Position numbers and translations under genes: made by a program. The notes under the pieces were generated by a model. That model was not told the origin of the DNA and ran no database searches. It saw only the letters and a program-made list of their open reading frames with translations. From Thermoanaerobaculia bacterium (GTDB lineage: Bacteria > Acidobacteriota > Thermoanaerobaculia > Gp7-AA8), in the NCBI GenBank assembly GCA_023700825.1, contig JAMPYE010000042.1, positions 1 to 14,949 on the forward strand: a stretch of DNA of 14,949 nucleotides. Direction: 5' to 3'. Below, in pieces: positions 7,807 through 14,501 of this stretch (position 1 is the stretch's first letter; every line of letters begins with the position of its first letter).

Positions 7807-8334
7807 ATGACGGGAAACGACGAGATCATCACGACCGCGGTTCCGGGACTCACTCTCCGGTTCGGGAGCGAGAGCGACGTCGCGCTCGTCCTGCAGTTCA
7901 TCCGCGAGCTCGCCGGGTACGAGCGGCTCGCGCACGACGTCGTCGCCACCGAGGAGACGCTCCGTTCGAGCCTCTTCGGCGAGCCGCGCCGCGCCGAGGT
8001 GGTGCTCGCGGAGCAAGGAGGGGAGCCCGCCGGCTTCGCGCTCTTCTTTCACAACTTTTCGACCTTCGTCGGCAGGCCGGGGCTCTACCTCGAGGATCTC
8101 TTCGTCCGCCCGGCGTTTCGCGGCCACGGCATCGGCAGGGAGCTTCTCGCGTGCCTCGCCCGCATCGCCGTGGAGCGCGACTGCGGTCGCTTCGAATGGG
8201 CGGTGCTCGACTGGAACGAGCCGGCGATCGGCTTCTACAAGGCGCTCGGCGCGAGGCCGATGAACGACTGGATGGTCTTTCGCATCGACGGCGACGCGCT
8301 CCGCGAGCTCGCCGGACCGCGGGGGATCCGTTAG
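7807..8334 (+). CDS. GNAT acetyltransferase, spermidine/diamine N-acetyltransferase (SSAT)-like
   Basis: A 175-residue GNAT enzyme resembling eukaryotic SSAT/thialysine acetyltransferases, which acetylate polyamines or related amines with acetyl-CoA. Matching family blocks are IRELAGYERL (32-41), the acetyl-CoA loop YLEDLFVRPAFRGHGIG (94-110), WAVLDWNEPAIGFYKALGA (131-149, with Y144 at the position of the SSAT catalytic Tyr) and the tail WMVFRIDGDAL. I chose ATG 7807 (MTGNDE); the frame extends 12 codons upstream to ATG 7771, which would add an N-terminus unlike the family. No strong ribosome site is visible. It is convergent with tonB (16-base gap). It lies on the same strand as the polyamine genes 3.5 kb further right, which makes a polyamine substrate worth considering, but this family also acts on other amines. 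Confidence 0.9.
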   Translation: MTGNDEIITTAVPGLTLRFGSESDVALVLQFIRELAGYERLAHDVVATEETLRSSLFGEPRRAEVVLAEQGGEPAGFALFFHNFSTFVGRPGLYLEDLFVRPAFRGHGIGRELLACLARIAVERDCGRFEWAVLDWNEPAIGFYKALGARPMNDWMVFRIDGDALRELAGPRGIR

Positions 8335-8350
8335 GCGGCGGCCGCGCGCG

Positions 8351-9310
8351 TCAAGGCCGCACTTCTCCCGGACGCGGGTTCGATTCCCCTCCCGGGCGCA
8401 CGCCGCCGGGGCCGGCGGGCGGGCCCGGCTCCTCCACCTTCGGTGGGCCGGGCGGTCGCGTTGGGCGCTCGTACGGCTTCTCGATCCGGAACTTGACGGT
8501 CAACTCGTGGATGATCTCCTTCGGCTCGCCGTTGATCATGAGCGGCTGGAACCGCCACGACCGGATGGCCGAGAGCGACGCTTCCGCGAACTCCTTGTAT
8601 CGCGGCGGCTGCAGGATGATCGCGTCGACGACTCGACCCTTCTTGTCGATCCGGTACTTCAGCACGAGCGTGTCCTCGACGCGCCGGTTGCGCCACTTGT
8701 CCGGGTACATCGGGTAGTTCATCGAGAGCGGCTTGAGCGGAAGGCGCTCGTCACGAGCGACGACGATCGTGTCGGGAGGCGGGGGAGGCTCCACCGGCTT
8801 GACCCCGCCCTCCACCCCGCCGACCACGCCGCCGATCTCCCCCCCCTCGACGCCTCCTTCGACGCCCCCCTCGAACCCCGACGCGAGCGATGCCTGTGTC
8901 GGGAGAATCTCCGGAATCTCCTCGGGAATTGCGTTAGGCGCCACGTTGTCGGGGAGCTTCTGCAGCGGCTCCGTGCGCGCGACCGCGCCAGCGGGAGGCG
9001 GGGGAGGCGGCGGAGGGGGCGGCACCGGGACTGCGACCATCAGCCGGTAGCCTTCGACCATGGGCGGGGGCGCGAACGGAAACGTGACCTCCCAGGTCTG
9101 CACGGCGACGATTCCGATCGCGACCATCGCGTGCGCGGCCAGCGAAGCCGGGAGCATTCCCCAGAACACGCCTCGCCATCCCCTCCGTTTCGAGATGACC
9201 GCCGTCGTCTCGAACATCCTCCGCGTGTCGTGCCAGTCGCGAACGCGCGCCGGCGAATCACCGGTGTGGTCGGTGGTGTACGGCGTGATGCGAAGTTCGT
9301 GGAGGGGCAT
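8351..9310 (-). CDS. tonB: Energy transducer TonB with Gly-Glu repeat spacer
   Basis: A 319-residue protein that couples proton-motive force at the inner membrane to outer-membrane receptors. Residues 1-49 are cytoplasmic and rather long. A membrane helix follows (about 50-71, LPASLAAHAMVAIGIVAV), then a pure-proline run (96-106). An acidic linker is followed by a GGVEGG-type repeat at 147-170 and another proline run. The TonB C-terminal domain spans about 195-277 and includes the hallmark LKYRIDKKGRVVDAIILQPP and ASLSAIRSWRFQPLMINGEP. A Pro/Gly-rich tail of about 40 residues ends GGESNPRPGEVRP. The start is ATG 9310; an internal ATG at residue 32 is possible. No exbB or exbD is in the window. 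It is transcribed in the same direction as the kinase and M20 genes, after a 106-base gap with its own possible promoter. Confidence 0.93.
   Translation of the reverse strand: MPLHELRITPYTTDHTGDSPARVRDWHDTRRMFETTAVISKRRGWRGVFWGMLPASLAAHAMVAIGIVAVQTWEVTFPFAPPPMVEGYRLMVAVPVPPPPPPPPPPAGAVARTEPLQKLPDNVAPNAIPEEIPEILPTQASLASGFEGGVEGGVEGGEIGGVVGGVEGGVKPVEPPPPPDTIVVARDERLPLKPLSMNYPMYPDKWRNRRVEDTLVLKYRIDKKGRVVDAIILQPPRYKEFAEASLSAIRSWRFQPLMINGEPKEIIHELTVKFRIEKPYERPTRPPGPPKVEEPGPPAGPGGVRPGGESNPRPGEVRP
8371..8401 (+). other. tRNA 3'-end-like sequence inside the tonB 3' end
   Basis: On the plus strand the stretch around GCGGGTTCGATTCCCC followed by TCCCGGGCGCA reads like a tRNA T-arm (G-TTC-GATT-C core) plus the 3' acceptor strand. 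Three of the five T-stem pairs form; the outer two do not. No matching 5' acceptor strand, D-arm or anticodon arm lies upstream, so this is not an intact tRNA. It overlaps the codons for GGESNPRPGE in tonB. It may be chance, or the residue of a tRNA-borne integration site. Confidence 0.3.
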
Positions 9311-9360
9311 TCAGAGTCCTGCGATCTCTCCGGCCGGCGCCGCGGCGCGGCAGGATCCGC

Positions 9361-9366
9361 AGCATA
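9361..9366 (-). promoter_or_regulatory. Possible -10 box for tonB
   Basis: TATGCT on the minus strand lies about 50 bases before the tonB ATG, in the 106-base gap after the kinase gene. It would give tonB its own transcript in addition to any read-through from the kinase. The -35 region is not convincing. Confidence 0.3.
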
Positions 9367-9416
9367 CATGAGCAGTCCAACGCGAAGGTGTCACGTTTGG
9401 ATGGCGGCGCGGACTC

Positions 9417-10298
9417 CTAATCCGATCTCGGTGCGAGGCGCGCGCGAAGCCTGCGCTCGGTGTCCTCGTAGTCGAGAATCTGCCGGAGATCGACGAGGTC
9501 GGTGAGCAGTTCCTTCGCCGTCTGGTAGCGGGTGGCAGGATCTTTCTCGAGCGCCTTCATGACGATCAAGCCGAGCGTGTCCGGCACGTCGGTCCGCGAC
9601 TCGGCGAGGGCCGCCGGCTCGGTCTTGAGGATCGACTGGATGATGTCCAGAACGCCCTTTCCGGGAAACGGCGTCGTGCCGGCGATCATCTCGTACATCA
9701 CGATGCCGAGGCTGAAGATGTCGGCTCGCGGGTCGGCCGCCTCACCGAGGAGTCTCTCGGGGGCAACGTAGCGGACACTCCCGGGCAGCGTGCCCGGCTG
9801 CGTCTCGAAATGCGAGGACGCGCCTCCCGGATCGGTCAGCTTCGCGAGGCCGAAGTCGAGGACCTTAACGTAGTGGTCGCGCCGCAGCATGATGTTGTCG
9901 GGCTTGATGTCGCGGTGCACGATCCAGTACTCGTGCGCCGCGGCGAGCGCTTCCGCGACGGCGATCGCGATCCTCAGCACCTCCTGGATCGCGATCGGCC
10001 CCGCGTTGATCATGTTGCTGAGCGTCTCGCCGTCGACGTACTCGGAGACGATGTAGTGGAACCCGTCCTGCTCGCCGATCTCGTGGATCGTGAGAATGTT
10101 CGGATGGTTGAGGATCGAGGCAACCTGCGCCTCGCGCTGGAAGCGGCCGAGGCGCTCGGGATTCGACGTGAACTTGCGCGGCAGGATCTTGAGCGCGACG
10201 TAACGATTGAGCGTCGTGTCCTGGGCGAGGTACACGTCGCCCATGCCGCCGGCGCCCAGCTTCTTCAAGAGCTTGTAGTGTGAAATCTGAATCGCCAC
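9417..10298 (-). CDS. Hanks-type Ser/Thr protein kinase, kinase domain only
   Basis: A 293-residue soluble protein kinase. All core motifs are present: the Gly-rich loop LGAGGMG (14-20), catalytic Lys K37 in VALK, helix-C E56, HRD at 128-130 with IKPDN, DFG at 148-150, and APE at 179-181 preceded by GSVRYV. RADIFSLG (191-198) and a conserved Arg near 258 (DPATRYQT) complete the fold. The kinase should therefore be active. The protein ends about 30 residues past the kinase fold with a charged helix. Unlike many bacterial homologues it has no membrane helix and no PASTA, TPR or propeller domain. The start is GTG 10298, chosen because the family begins just before YKLLKKLGAGG. It lies 35 bases after the M20 peptidase stop with GGAGCGGAA upstream, so the two are probably co-transcribed. 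Targets are unknown. Confidence 0.93.
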   Translation of the reverse strand: MAIQISHYKLLKKLGAGGMGDVYLAQDTTLNRYVALKILPRKFTSNPERLGRFQREAQVASILNHPNILTIHEIGEQDGFHYIVSEYVDGETLSNMINAGPIAIQEVLRIAIAVAEALAAAHEYWIVHRDIKPDNIMLRRDHYVKVLDFGLAKLTDPGGASSHFETQPGTLPGSVRYVAPERLLGEAADPRADIFSLGIVMYEMIAGTTPFPGKGVLDIIQSILKTEPAALAESRTDVPDTLGLIVMKALEKDPATRYQTAKELLTDLVDLRQILDYEDTERRLRARLAPRSD

Positions 10299-10333
10299 GC
10301 TCGGTTCCGCTCCGCCGCGCCTGTTCGTCCGCC

Positions 10334-11701
10334 TCAGCCCTTCGCGACCAGTTCGAAGTACTTCGCGAACGCGGCCATGCCACCCGATGCCTGCCTCCAG
10401 TCGAAGTTCTCGTTCGGGGCGTGGTAGCCGTGCTCCGGAAGCGACAGGCCGAGAAACATCACCGGACATGCGAGGACCTTCTCCATCGACGGCACCGCTC
10501 CGATCGAGCCTCCCTCGCGGACGAAGACCGGCTCGCGGCCGAATGCGAATTTCATCGACGCCTTCACGCTGTCCGCGAGCGGCCCCGTGATCGGCGCCTT
10601 GTAGGGCTGCATGGTGTTCGCCGACACCACCTTCACGTCGGGATTCTCCTCGGCGACGAAGCCGCGGATCAGCTTCGCGATCTTTGCAGGCTTCTGGTCC
10701 GGAACCAGTCGGAAGGAGATCTTGACCTCGGCCCGCGGAGGGATGATCGTCTTCACTCCCGTGCCGGTGTAGCCGCCGACCATGCCGTGGATCTCCATCG
10801 TCGGCATCGCCCAGAGACGGGTCATCATCTCGAGCTCGTCCTCGGTGCGCAGCTTCTTGAGCCCGGTGGCTTTCTTGAAGTGCTTCGCAGTAAAGCCGGA
10901 ATCGAGGAAGTTCTGCTTCTCCGCCTTCGACAGCGGAGCGACGTCGTCATAGAAACCGGGGATCTTCACCTTGCCCGTCTTCGCGTTGTACATCTTCGAG
11001 ACGAGCTGCATGAGCTCCCCGATCGGGTTGCGCGCGACGCCGCCGGTCACTCCCGAATGCACGTCGGTCGTGCCCGTCTCGAGCGTGAGCATGAAGCCGG
11101 CCATTCCGCGCAGCCCCGCGGGGCAGGCCGGGCGCGAACGCGAGACCCAGATCGTGTCGGAGACCAGGATCGAATCGGTCGCGAGCCGCTCCTTCGCCGA
11201 CGCGATTCCTTTCTCGAAACTGGGCGAGCCGATCTCTTCCTCGAACTCCCAGAGCACCCGAAGGTTGATCGGGATACCCGCTTCGCGCGCCGCCTTGATC
11301 CCGTAGAGCGCGGAAAGCGCCGGCCCCTTGTCGTCGGTCGTTCCACGCCCGCGGTACGTGTCACCTTCGCGGGTGAAAACGAACGGCTCGGTGCTCCAGG
11401 GCTCGGTCTCCATCGAGGCAGGCTGGACGTCCAGGTGGTTGTAGACGGTGAGCGTCGGCAACCCCTTGCCGGAGTCGAAGACGCCGTGGACGATCGGGTT
11501 GCCCTCGGTCTCGATCACCTCGGCGCGGCCGCCGAAAGCGCGGATCGTTCCGGTGGCCAGCTCCACGCCACGCGCGATGTCCGCCTTGTGCTCCGGCTGC
11601 GCCGACACGGTCGGGATCTCGACGAAATCCTCGAGGAGTGATTCGAATTGCTCGCGGTTCGCTGCGGCAAACGCGGCCAGGCTCTTGCGATCGAGTGTCA
11701 T
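10334..11701 (-). CDS. M20-family metallo-dipeptidase (carnosinase/PepV-like)
   Basis: A 455-residue cytoplasmic zinc peptidase likely to cleave dipeptides or related amide bonds. The di-metal site is complete. H89 and D91 are in YNHLDVQP, bridging D123 is in GRGTTDDKGP, catalytic E155 and metal ligand E156 are in EFEEEIGS, D182 is in VSDTIW, and H427 is in LPEHGYHAPNENF. H215 in TDVHSG belongs to the lid/dimerisation domain inserted between the catalytic halves (about 200-330). The length fits the M20 dipeptidases. There is no signal peptide. The start is ATG 11701 with a strong GGAGG ribosome site 9 bases upstream and a TACAAT -10 box. It is the first gene of a minus-strand run leading into the Ser/Thr kinase and is divergent from speD. 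The exact substrate cannot be told from sequence. Confidence 0.95.
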   Translation of the reverse strand: MTLDRKSLAAFAAANREQFESLLEDFVEIPTVSAQPEHKADIARGVELATGTIRAFGGRAEVIETEGNPIVHGVFDSGKGLPTLTVYNHLDVQPASMETEPWSTEPFVFTREGDTYRGRGTTDDKGPALSALYGIKAAREAGIPINLRVLWEFEEEIGSPSFEKGIASAKERLATDSILVSDTIWVSRSRPACPAGLRGMAGFMLTLETGTTDVHSGVTGGVARNPIGELMQLVSKMYNAKTGKVKIPGFYDDVAPLSKAEKQNFLDSGFTAKHFKKATGLKKLRTEDELEMMTRLWAMPTMEIHGMVGGYTGTGVKTIIPPRAEVKISFRLVPDQKPAKIAKLIRGFVAEENPDVKVVSANTMQPYKAPITGPLADSVKASMKFAFGREPVFVREGGSIGAVPSMEKVLACPVMFLGLSLPEHGYHAPNENFDWRQASGGMAAFAKYFELVAKG

Positions 11702-11730
11702 GTGGATCCGTCCTCCAGAAATGTCCCGAG

Positions 11731-11736
11731 ATTGTA
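11731..11736 (-). promoter_or_regulatory. -10 box TACAAT of the M20-kinase operon
   Basis: TACAAT on the minus strand puts the transcription start near 11724 and gives a leader of about 23 bases containing GGAGG before ATG 11701. It is one arm of a perfect inverted repeat with the speD -10 box. Confidence 0.5.
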
Positions 11737-11767
11737 CGCGATCCGTAACTCGCGCCCGGCGCTGTCG

Positions 11768-11773
11768 TACAAT
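11768..11773 (+). promoter_or_regulatory. -10 box TACAAT of the speD operon
   Basis: TACAAT is followed by 11 bases and the speD ATG at 11785. The predicted start of transcription is near 11780, leaving only about five untranslated bases and no room for a ribosome site. The -35 area (about 11745-11750, GTAACT) is weak. Confidence 0.5.
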
Positions 11774-11784
11774 CCTTCGGAACG

Positions 11785-12156
11785 ATGATCGTAGGGCATG
11801 AATGGGTCGTCGACGCGAGCGGCTGCGAGCCGGACGCGCTTCGAGATCTCGGACTCCTCCAGGGAGTCGTCAATCGCGTCGTGGCAGAGCTTCGCCTCAA
11901 GCCCGTAGGCCTGCCGGCGTGGCACAAGTTTCCGGGCGAGGGCGGGGTGACCGGCCTCGTCCTTCTTTCCGAGTCGCACCTTGCCTGCCACACCTACCCC
12001 GAGCTTGCCGCGGCGACGTTCAACCTCTATTGCTGCCGCGAGCGGCCCGAGTGGCCGTGGGAGTCGCGCCTTCGCGAGACCCTGGGCGCCTCGGAGGTAA
12101 CCATCCGACGGCTGGAGCGCGCGGTGACCGGCGTCGCCGCGGAGACGGGCGGATGA
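11785..12156 (+). CDS. speD: S-adenosylmethionine decarboxylase proenzyme (bacterial class)
   Basis: A 123-residue pyruvoyl enzyme that decarboxylates AdoMet to the aminopropyl donor for spermidine synthesis. The self-cleavage and active-site block LSESHLACHTYPE is intact. Cleavage is expected between E63 and S64, with S64 becoming the pyruvoyl group. H69 matches the processing/proton-donor His, and C83 in NLYCC the catalytic Cys. The length and residue numbers agree closely with the short prokaryotic SpeD type. The mature enzyme would be an alpha/beta pair made by autocleavage. It is the first gene of the cluster, its TGA overlaps the next ATG as ATGA (12153-12156), and its own mRNA leader looks only about five bases long. 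The pairing with a SpeE-type gene at 14619 supports a polyamine role. Confidence 0.96.
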   Translation: MIVGHEWVVDASGCEPDALRDLGLLQGVVNRVVAELRLKPVGLPAWHKFPGEGGVTGLVLLSESHLACHTYPELAAATFNLYCCRERPEWPWESRLRETLGASEVTIRRLERAVTGVAAETGG

Positions 12157-14051
12157 CCCGAGCGAACTGCCCGTCGTGCGGCGCGGAGGTCGTCTTCGCG
12201 CTCGGCAGCTCGGCTGTCGTCGTCTGCAGCTCGTGTCGCTCCGTCGTCGCGCGCACCGATCGCGCGGTCGAGGACCTCGGCAAGGTCGCCGCGCTGGTCG
12301 ACACCGACTCCGCGCTGCACGTGGGCCAGCAGGGCCGCTACAAGGGCAAGAGCTTCCGCCTCACGGGACGCGCGCAGATCCGCCACGCTGCCGGCGGCCT
12401 GTGGGACGAGTGGTACGCGGCGTTCGACGACGGCCGGTGGGGCTGGCTCGCCGAGGCGCGCGGCATCTACTACATGACGTTCGAGACCGGCACGAAAGAG
12501 CCGCTCCCCGACTTCACGCAGATCGACGTCGGTTCGCGCGTCGCGCTTCCCTCGGCCGGCGGAGTATTCGTCGTCGGCGAGCTCGGTGAGGCGACGCTGC
12601 TCGGCGCCGAGGGCGAGATCCCGTGGCGCCTGACGCCGAACGAAACCTACGAGTACGCAGACCTGTCGGGCGCGGGCGATCGTTTCGTGACCCTCGACTA
12701 CAGCGGCGACGCGCCACTGCTGTTCGCAGGAGAAGAAGTCTCGCTCGCGTCGCTCGGCATCAAGTTCGACGATTCGCGGCGCCGGGAGAAGACCGTGCTC
12801 GCCGCGAGCCTCCCCTGCCCGAACTGCGCGGGTCCGCTCGAGCTGAAGGCCCCCGACAAGGCCGAGCGCGTCGTCTGCCCCTACTGCGACTCCATGCTCG
12901 ACGTCGAGAACGGGAACCTCAAGTTCCTCCGGACGATCAAGCACATGGCCGGCCCGCGCATCCCGCTCGGCTCGAAGGGCACGGTCCAGGGCATCGAGTT
13001 CGTCGTCATCGGCTTCATGGTCCGCAGCGTGAAGTACGACAAGAAGTACTTCTGGGAGGAGTACCTCCTCTACAACCGCAACGCGGGATTTCGCTGGCTC
13101 GTCCGCGGCGACCACCACTGGAACTTCGTCGGCCCGCTGAAGAACGGCGAGATCGACGACGCTCAGCCGCTGATGAAGGGCTCCGCGATTCGATGGAACG
13201 GCAAGTCGTTCCGGCCCTACTCCGATGGCATCGCGACGGTCGAGTACGTTCTTGGCGAGTTCTACTGGAAGGTCGAGGTCGGCGAGAAGGTTCGCACGGC
13301 GGACTACGTGAACCCTCCCGTGGTGATCTCGAAGGAGATCTCGGTCCAGGAGCACGCCAACACGAGGGAGATCACCTATTCGCACGGTGTCTACGTCGAG
13401 CCCAGGAAGATCGAAGAGACGTTCGGGGTCACCGACCTGGAGCGCCCGATCGGAATCGCGGCAAACCAGCCTTACCCCCACACGGGGATCCTGAAGACGT
13501 GGGGGCTCTCGGTCGCCGCGCTCGTCGTCGTCGGCATCCTGCTCGCAGCGTTCGCGCCGCGAAAAACGGTCCTGGCGAACAAGTTCGACCTGCAGCCGGA
13601 GGTCCCGGGGCAGAACGCACGCACGTTCGTCTCGCAGCCGTTCCATCTCGACGGCGGCAGGAACCTCGCGATCGCCGCGCAGACGACGGTGATGAACTCG
13701 TGGGTCTTCGTCGACGGCGTGCTCTACGACACGAAGAGCGGAGCGCGATGGGAATTCGCGATGCCGGTCGAGTACTACTTCGGAAGTGACAGCGACGGCT
13801 CGTGGAGCGAGGGATCCCAGAACAAGTCGATGTACCTCTCCTCGCTCCCCGCGGGGGACTACACGCTCACGCTCGACGTGCAGTGGCAGGAAGGCACGAG
13901 CCCGGCGTTCGAGCTTCGCGTGCGCCAGGGGGTGCCGCACATCCTTCATTTCGTGCTCGCGCTCGTCGCGCTGTCGATCATCCCGATCTTCGTCTTCTTC
14001 CACCGACTGAACTTCGAGCAGAAGCGCTGGGAAGACAGCGACTTCAGCTGA
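12153..14051 (+). CDS. Duplicated zinc-ribbon/DUF4178 membrane protein
   Basis: A 632-residue protein of unknown function. Two similar units come first. Zinc ribbon one (C6, C9, C25, C28) is followed by a DUF4178 domain (about 55-195, with YKGKSFRLTGRAQIR and WDEWYAAFDDGRWGWLAEA). Zinc ribbon two (C222, C225, C242, C245) is followed by a second DUF4178 (about 270-425, with WEEYLLYNRNAGFRWLV and KSFRPYSDGIATVEYVLGEFYWKV). Then come a membrane helix (about 449-468), a beta-rich domain of about 125 residues that should face the periplasm (QPFHLDGGRNLAIAAQ ... LPAGDYTLTLDVQW), a second helix (about 596-616) and a short cytoplasmic tail. The start is ATG 12153, coupled to speD by a four-base overlap; the frame is open upstream only as a shadow of speD. 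DUF4178 genes are known neighbours of polyamine and DUF350 genes, which fits here. Confidence 0.92.
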   Translation: MTRANCPSCGAEVVFALGSSAVVVCSSCRSVVARTDRAVEDLGKVAALVDTDSALHVGQQGRYKGKSFRLTGRAQIRHAAGGLWDEWYAAFDDGRWGWLAEARGIYYMTFETGTKEPLPDFTQIDVGSRVALPSAGGVFVVGELGEATLLGAEGEIPWRLTPNETYEYADLSGAGDRFVTLDYSGDAPLLFAGEEVSLASLGIKFDDSRRREKTVLAASLPCPNCAGPLELKAPDKAERVVCPYCDSMLDVENGNLKFLRTIKHMAGPRIPLGSKGTVQGIEFVVIGFMVRSVKYDKKYFWEEYLLYNRNAGFRWLVRGDHHWNFVGPLKNGEIDDAQPLMKGSAIRWNGKSFRPYSDGIATVEYVLGEFYWKVEVGEKVRTADYVNPPVVISKEISVQEHANTREITYSHGVYVEPRKIEETFGVTDLERPIGIAANQPYPHTGILKTWGLSVAALVVVGILLAAFAPRKTVLANKFDLQPEVPGQNARTFVSQPFHLDGGRNLAIAAQTTVMNSWVFVDGVLYDTKSGARWEFAMPVEYYFGSDSDGSWSEGSQNKSMYLSSLPAGDYTLTLDVQWQEGTSPAFELRVRQGVPHILHFVLALVALSIIPIFVFFHRLNFEQKRWEDSDFS

Positions 14052-14072
14052 GCCGAGAGGAGAACGCCGGAC

Positions 14073-14246
14073 ATGCTGCGCAAGCTCTACACCGCTTTCT
14101 GCATCGTGGCGATCGCCACCTACGGCTTCTCGGTAGTGCGAGGGCTGGAGTTCCCGGTCGCGAAGAAAAGCATCTCCGGCCCCGACGTCAGGAGCGCGTC
14201 GGGCGGCAACGTCTACTACAGATCGGGTTACCGAGGAGGAAAGTAA
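14073..14246 (+). CDS. 57-aa single-pass small protein with YRSGYRGGK tail
   Basis: A short gene of unknown function. The product begins MLRKLYTAFCIVAIATYGFSVV, a membrane helix or signal anchor at about 5-23. It continues with a hydrophilic linker (KKSISGPDVRSASGG) and ends in an unusual Gly/Tyr/Arg-rich tail, NVYYRSGYRGGK. It has a good AGGAG ribosome site 10 bases before ATG 14073, lies 21 bases after the DUF4178 gene, and its TAA overlaps the DUF350 ATG by one base (TAATG). These signals and its place in a tightly packed operon argue that it is real despite its size. I do not recognise a family. The exposed tail makes it a candidate target or partner of the neighbouring polyamine enzymes, which is inference. 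Confidence 0.8.
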   Translation: MLRKLYTAFCIVAIATYGFSVVRGLEFPVAKKSISGPDVRSASGGNVYYRSGYRGGK

Positions 14247-14470
14247 TGGGCATCGACGTCACCGCGTTCCTGAAAGTCTTCGTCAACACGGCGTTCTACA
14301 CGATCTTCGGCATCATCATCTTCTTCATCACCTTCAAAGTGATCGCGAAGGGGCTCCCCTTCTCGCTGAGGAAGGAGATCGAAGAGGACCACAACAACGC
14401 CGTCGCGATCATCATCGCCGCCGTCATCATCGGCATCGCGATCATCATCGCCGCTGCCGTTCACGGATGA
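14246..14470 (+). CDS. DUF350 family small membrane protein
   Basis: A 74-residue protein with two membrane helices: about 11-31 (VNTAFYTIFGIIIFFITFKVI) and 50-71 (VAIIIAAVIIGIAIIIAAAV). They are joined by a charged loop (LPFSLRKEIEEDHNNA). The FFITFKVI...LPFSLRKEIEEDHNNAVAIIIA block matches the DUF350 repeat. Other family members, such as E. coli YjfL, carry two such units in about 130 residues; this one has a single unit. The start is ATG 14246 with a strong GAGGAGG site and TAATG coupling to the 57-aa gene. DUF350 proteins commonly neighbour polyamine, DUF4178 or PspA genes. The role is unknown, and a stress-related channel or scaffold in the inner membrane is only a guess. The TGA at 14468 ends the tightly packed part of the operon. 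Confidence 0.88.
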   Translation: MGIDVTAFLKVFVNTAFYTIFGIIIFFITFKVIAKGLPFSLRKEIEEDHNNAVAIIIAAVIIGIAIIIAAAVHG

Positions 14471-14501
14471 GAAGGTCCGGCGTACCGAGCGGGCCGTGTG
14501 A

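Larger units (their letters stand above)
11731..11773. promoter_or_regulatory. Inverted repeat joining the divergent M20 and speD promoters
   Basis: ATTGTACG (11731-11738) and CGTACAAT (11766-11773) are perfect 8-base reverse complements separated by 27 bases. Each arm contains the -10 hexamer of one of the two divergent genes. The -35 regions of the two promoters would have to lie interleaved between the arms, so RNA polymerase could hardly occupy both at once. Confidence 0.5.

Noticed and set aside
6652..8127. Open frame of 491 codons antisense to the GGDEF and GNAT genes
   Set aside because: It crosses two real genes and their gap. Its composition is typical of an antisense frame and it has no family motif.
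8338..8360. GCGGCC...GGCCGC hairpin between the GNAT gene and tonB as a terminator
   Set aside because: The stem is six pairs with an 11-base loop and no T-run on either strand, which is too weak in GC-rich DNA.
8371..8401. A complete tRNA gene
   Set aside because: Only the T-arm and tail resemble tRNA. No 5' acceptor strand, D-arm or anticodon arm can be folded upstream.
10280..11641. Open frame of 453 codons antisense to the M20 gene
   Set aside because: The minus strand encodes a complete M20 peptidase with every metal ligand.
12027..14003. Open frame of 658 codons antisense to the DUF4178 gene
   Set aside because: It is rich in Arg, Asp and Glu with no domain. The plus-strand frame has zinc ribbons, membrane helices and coupling to speD. 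High GC leaves stop-free antisense frames.
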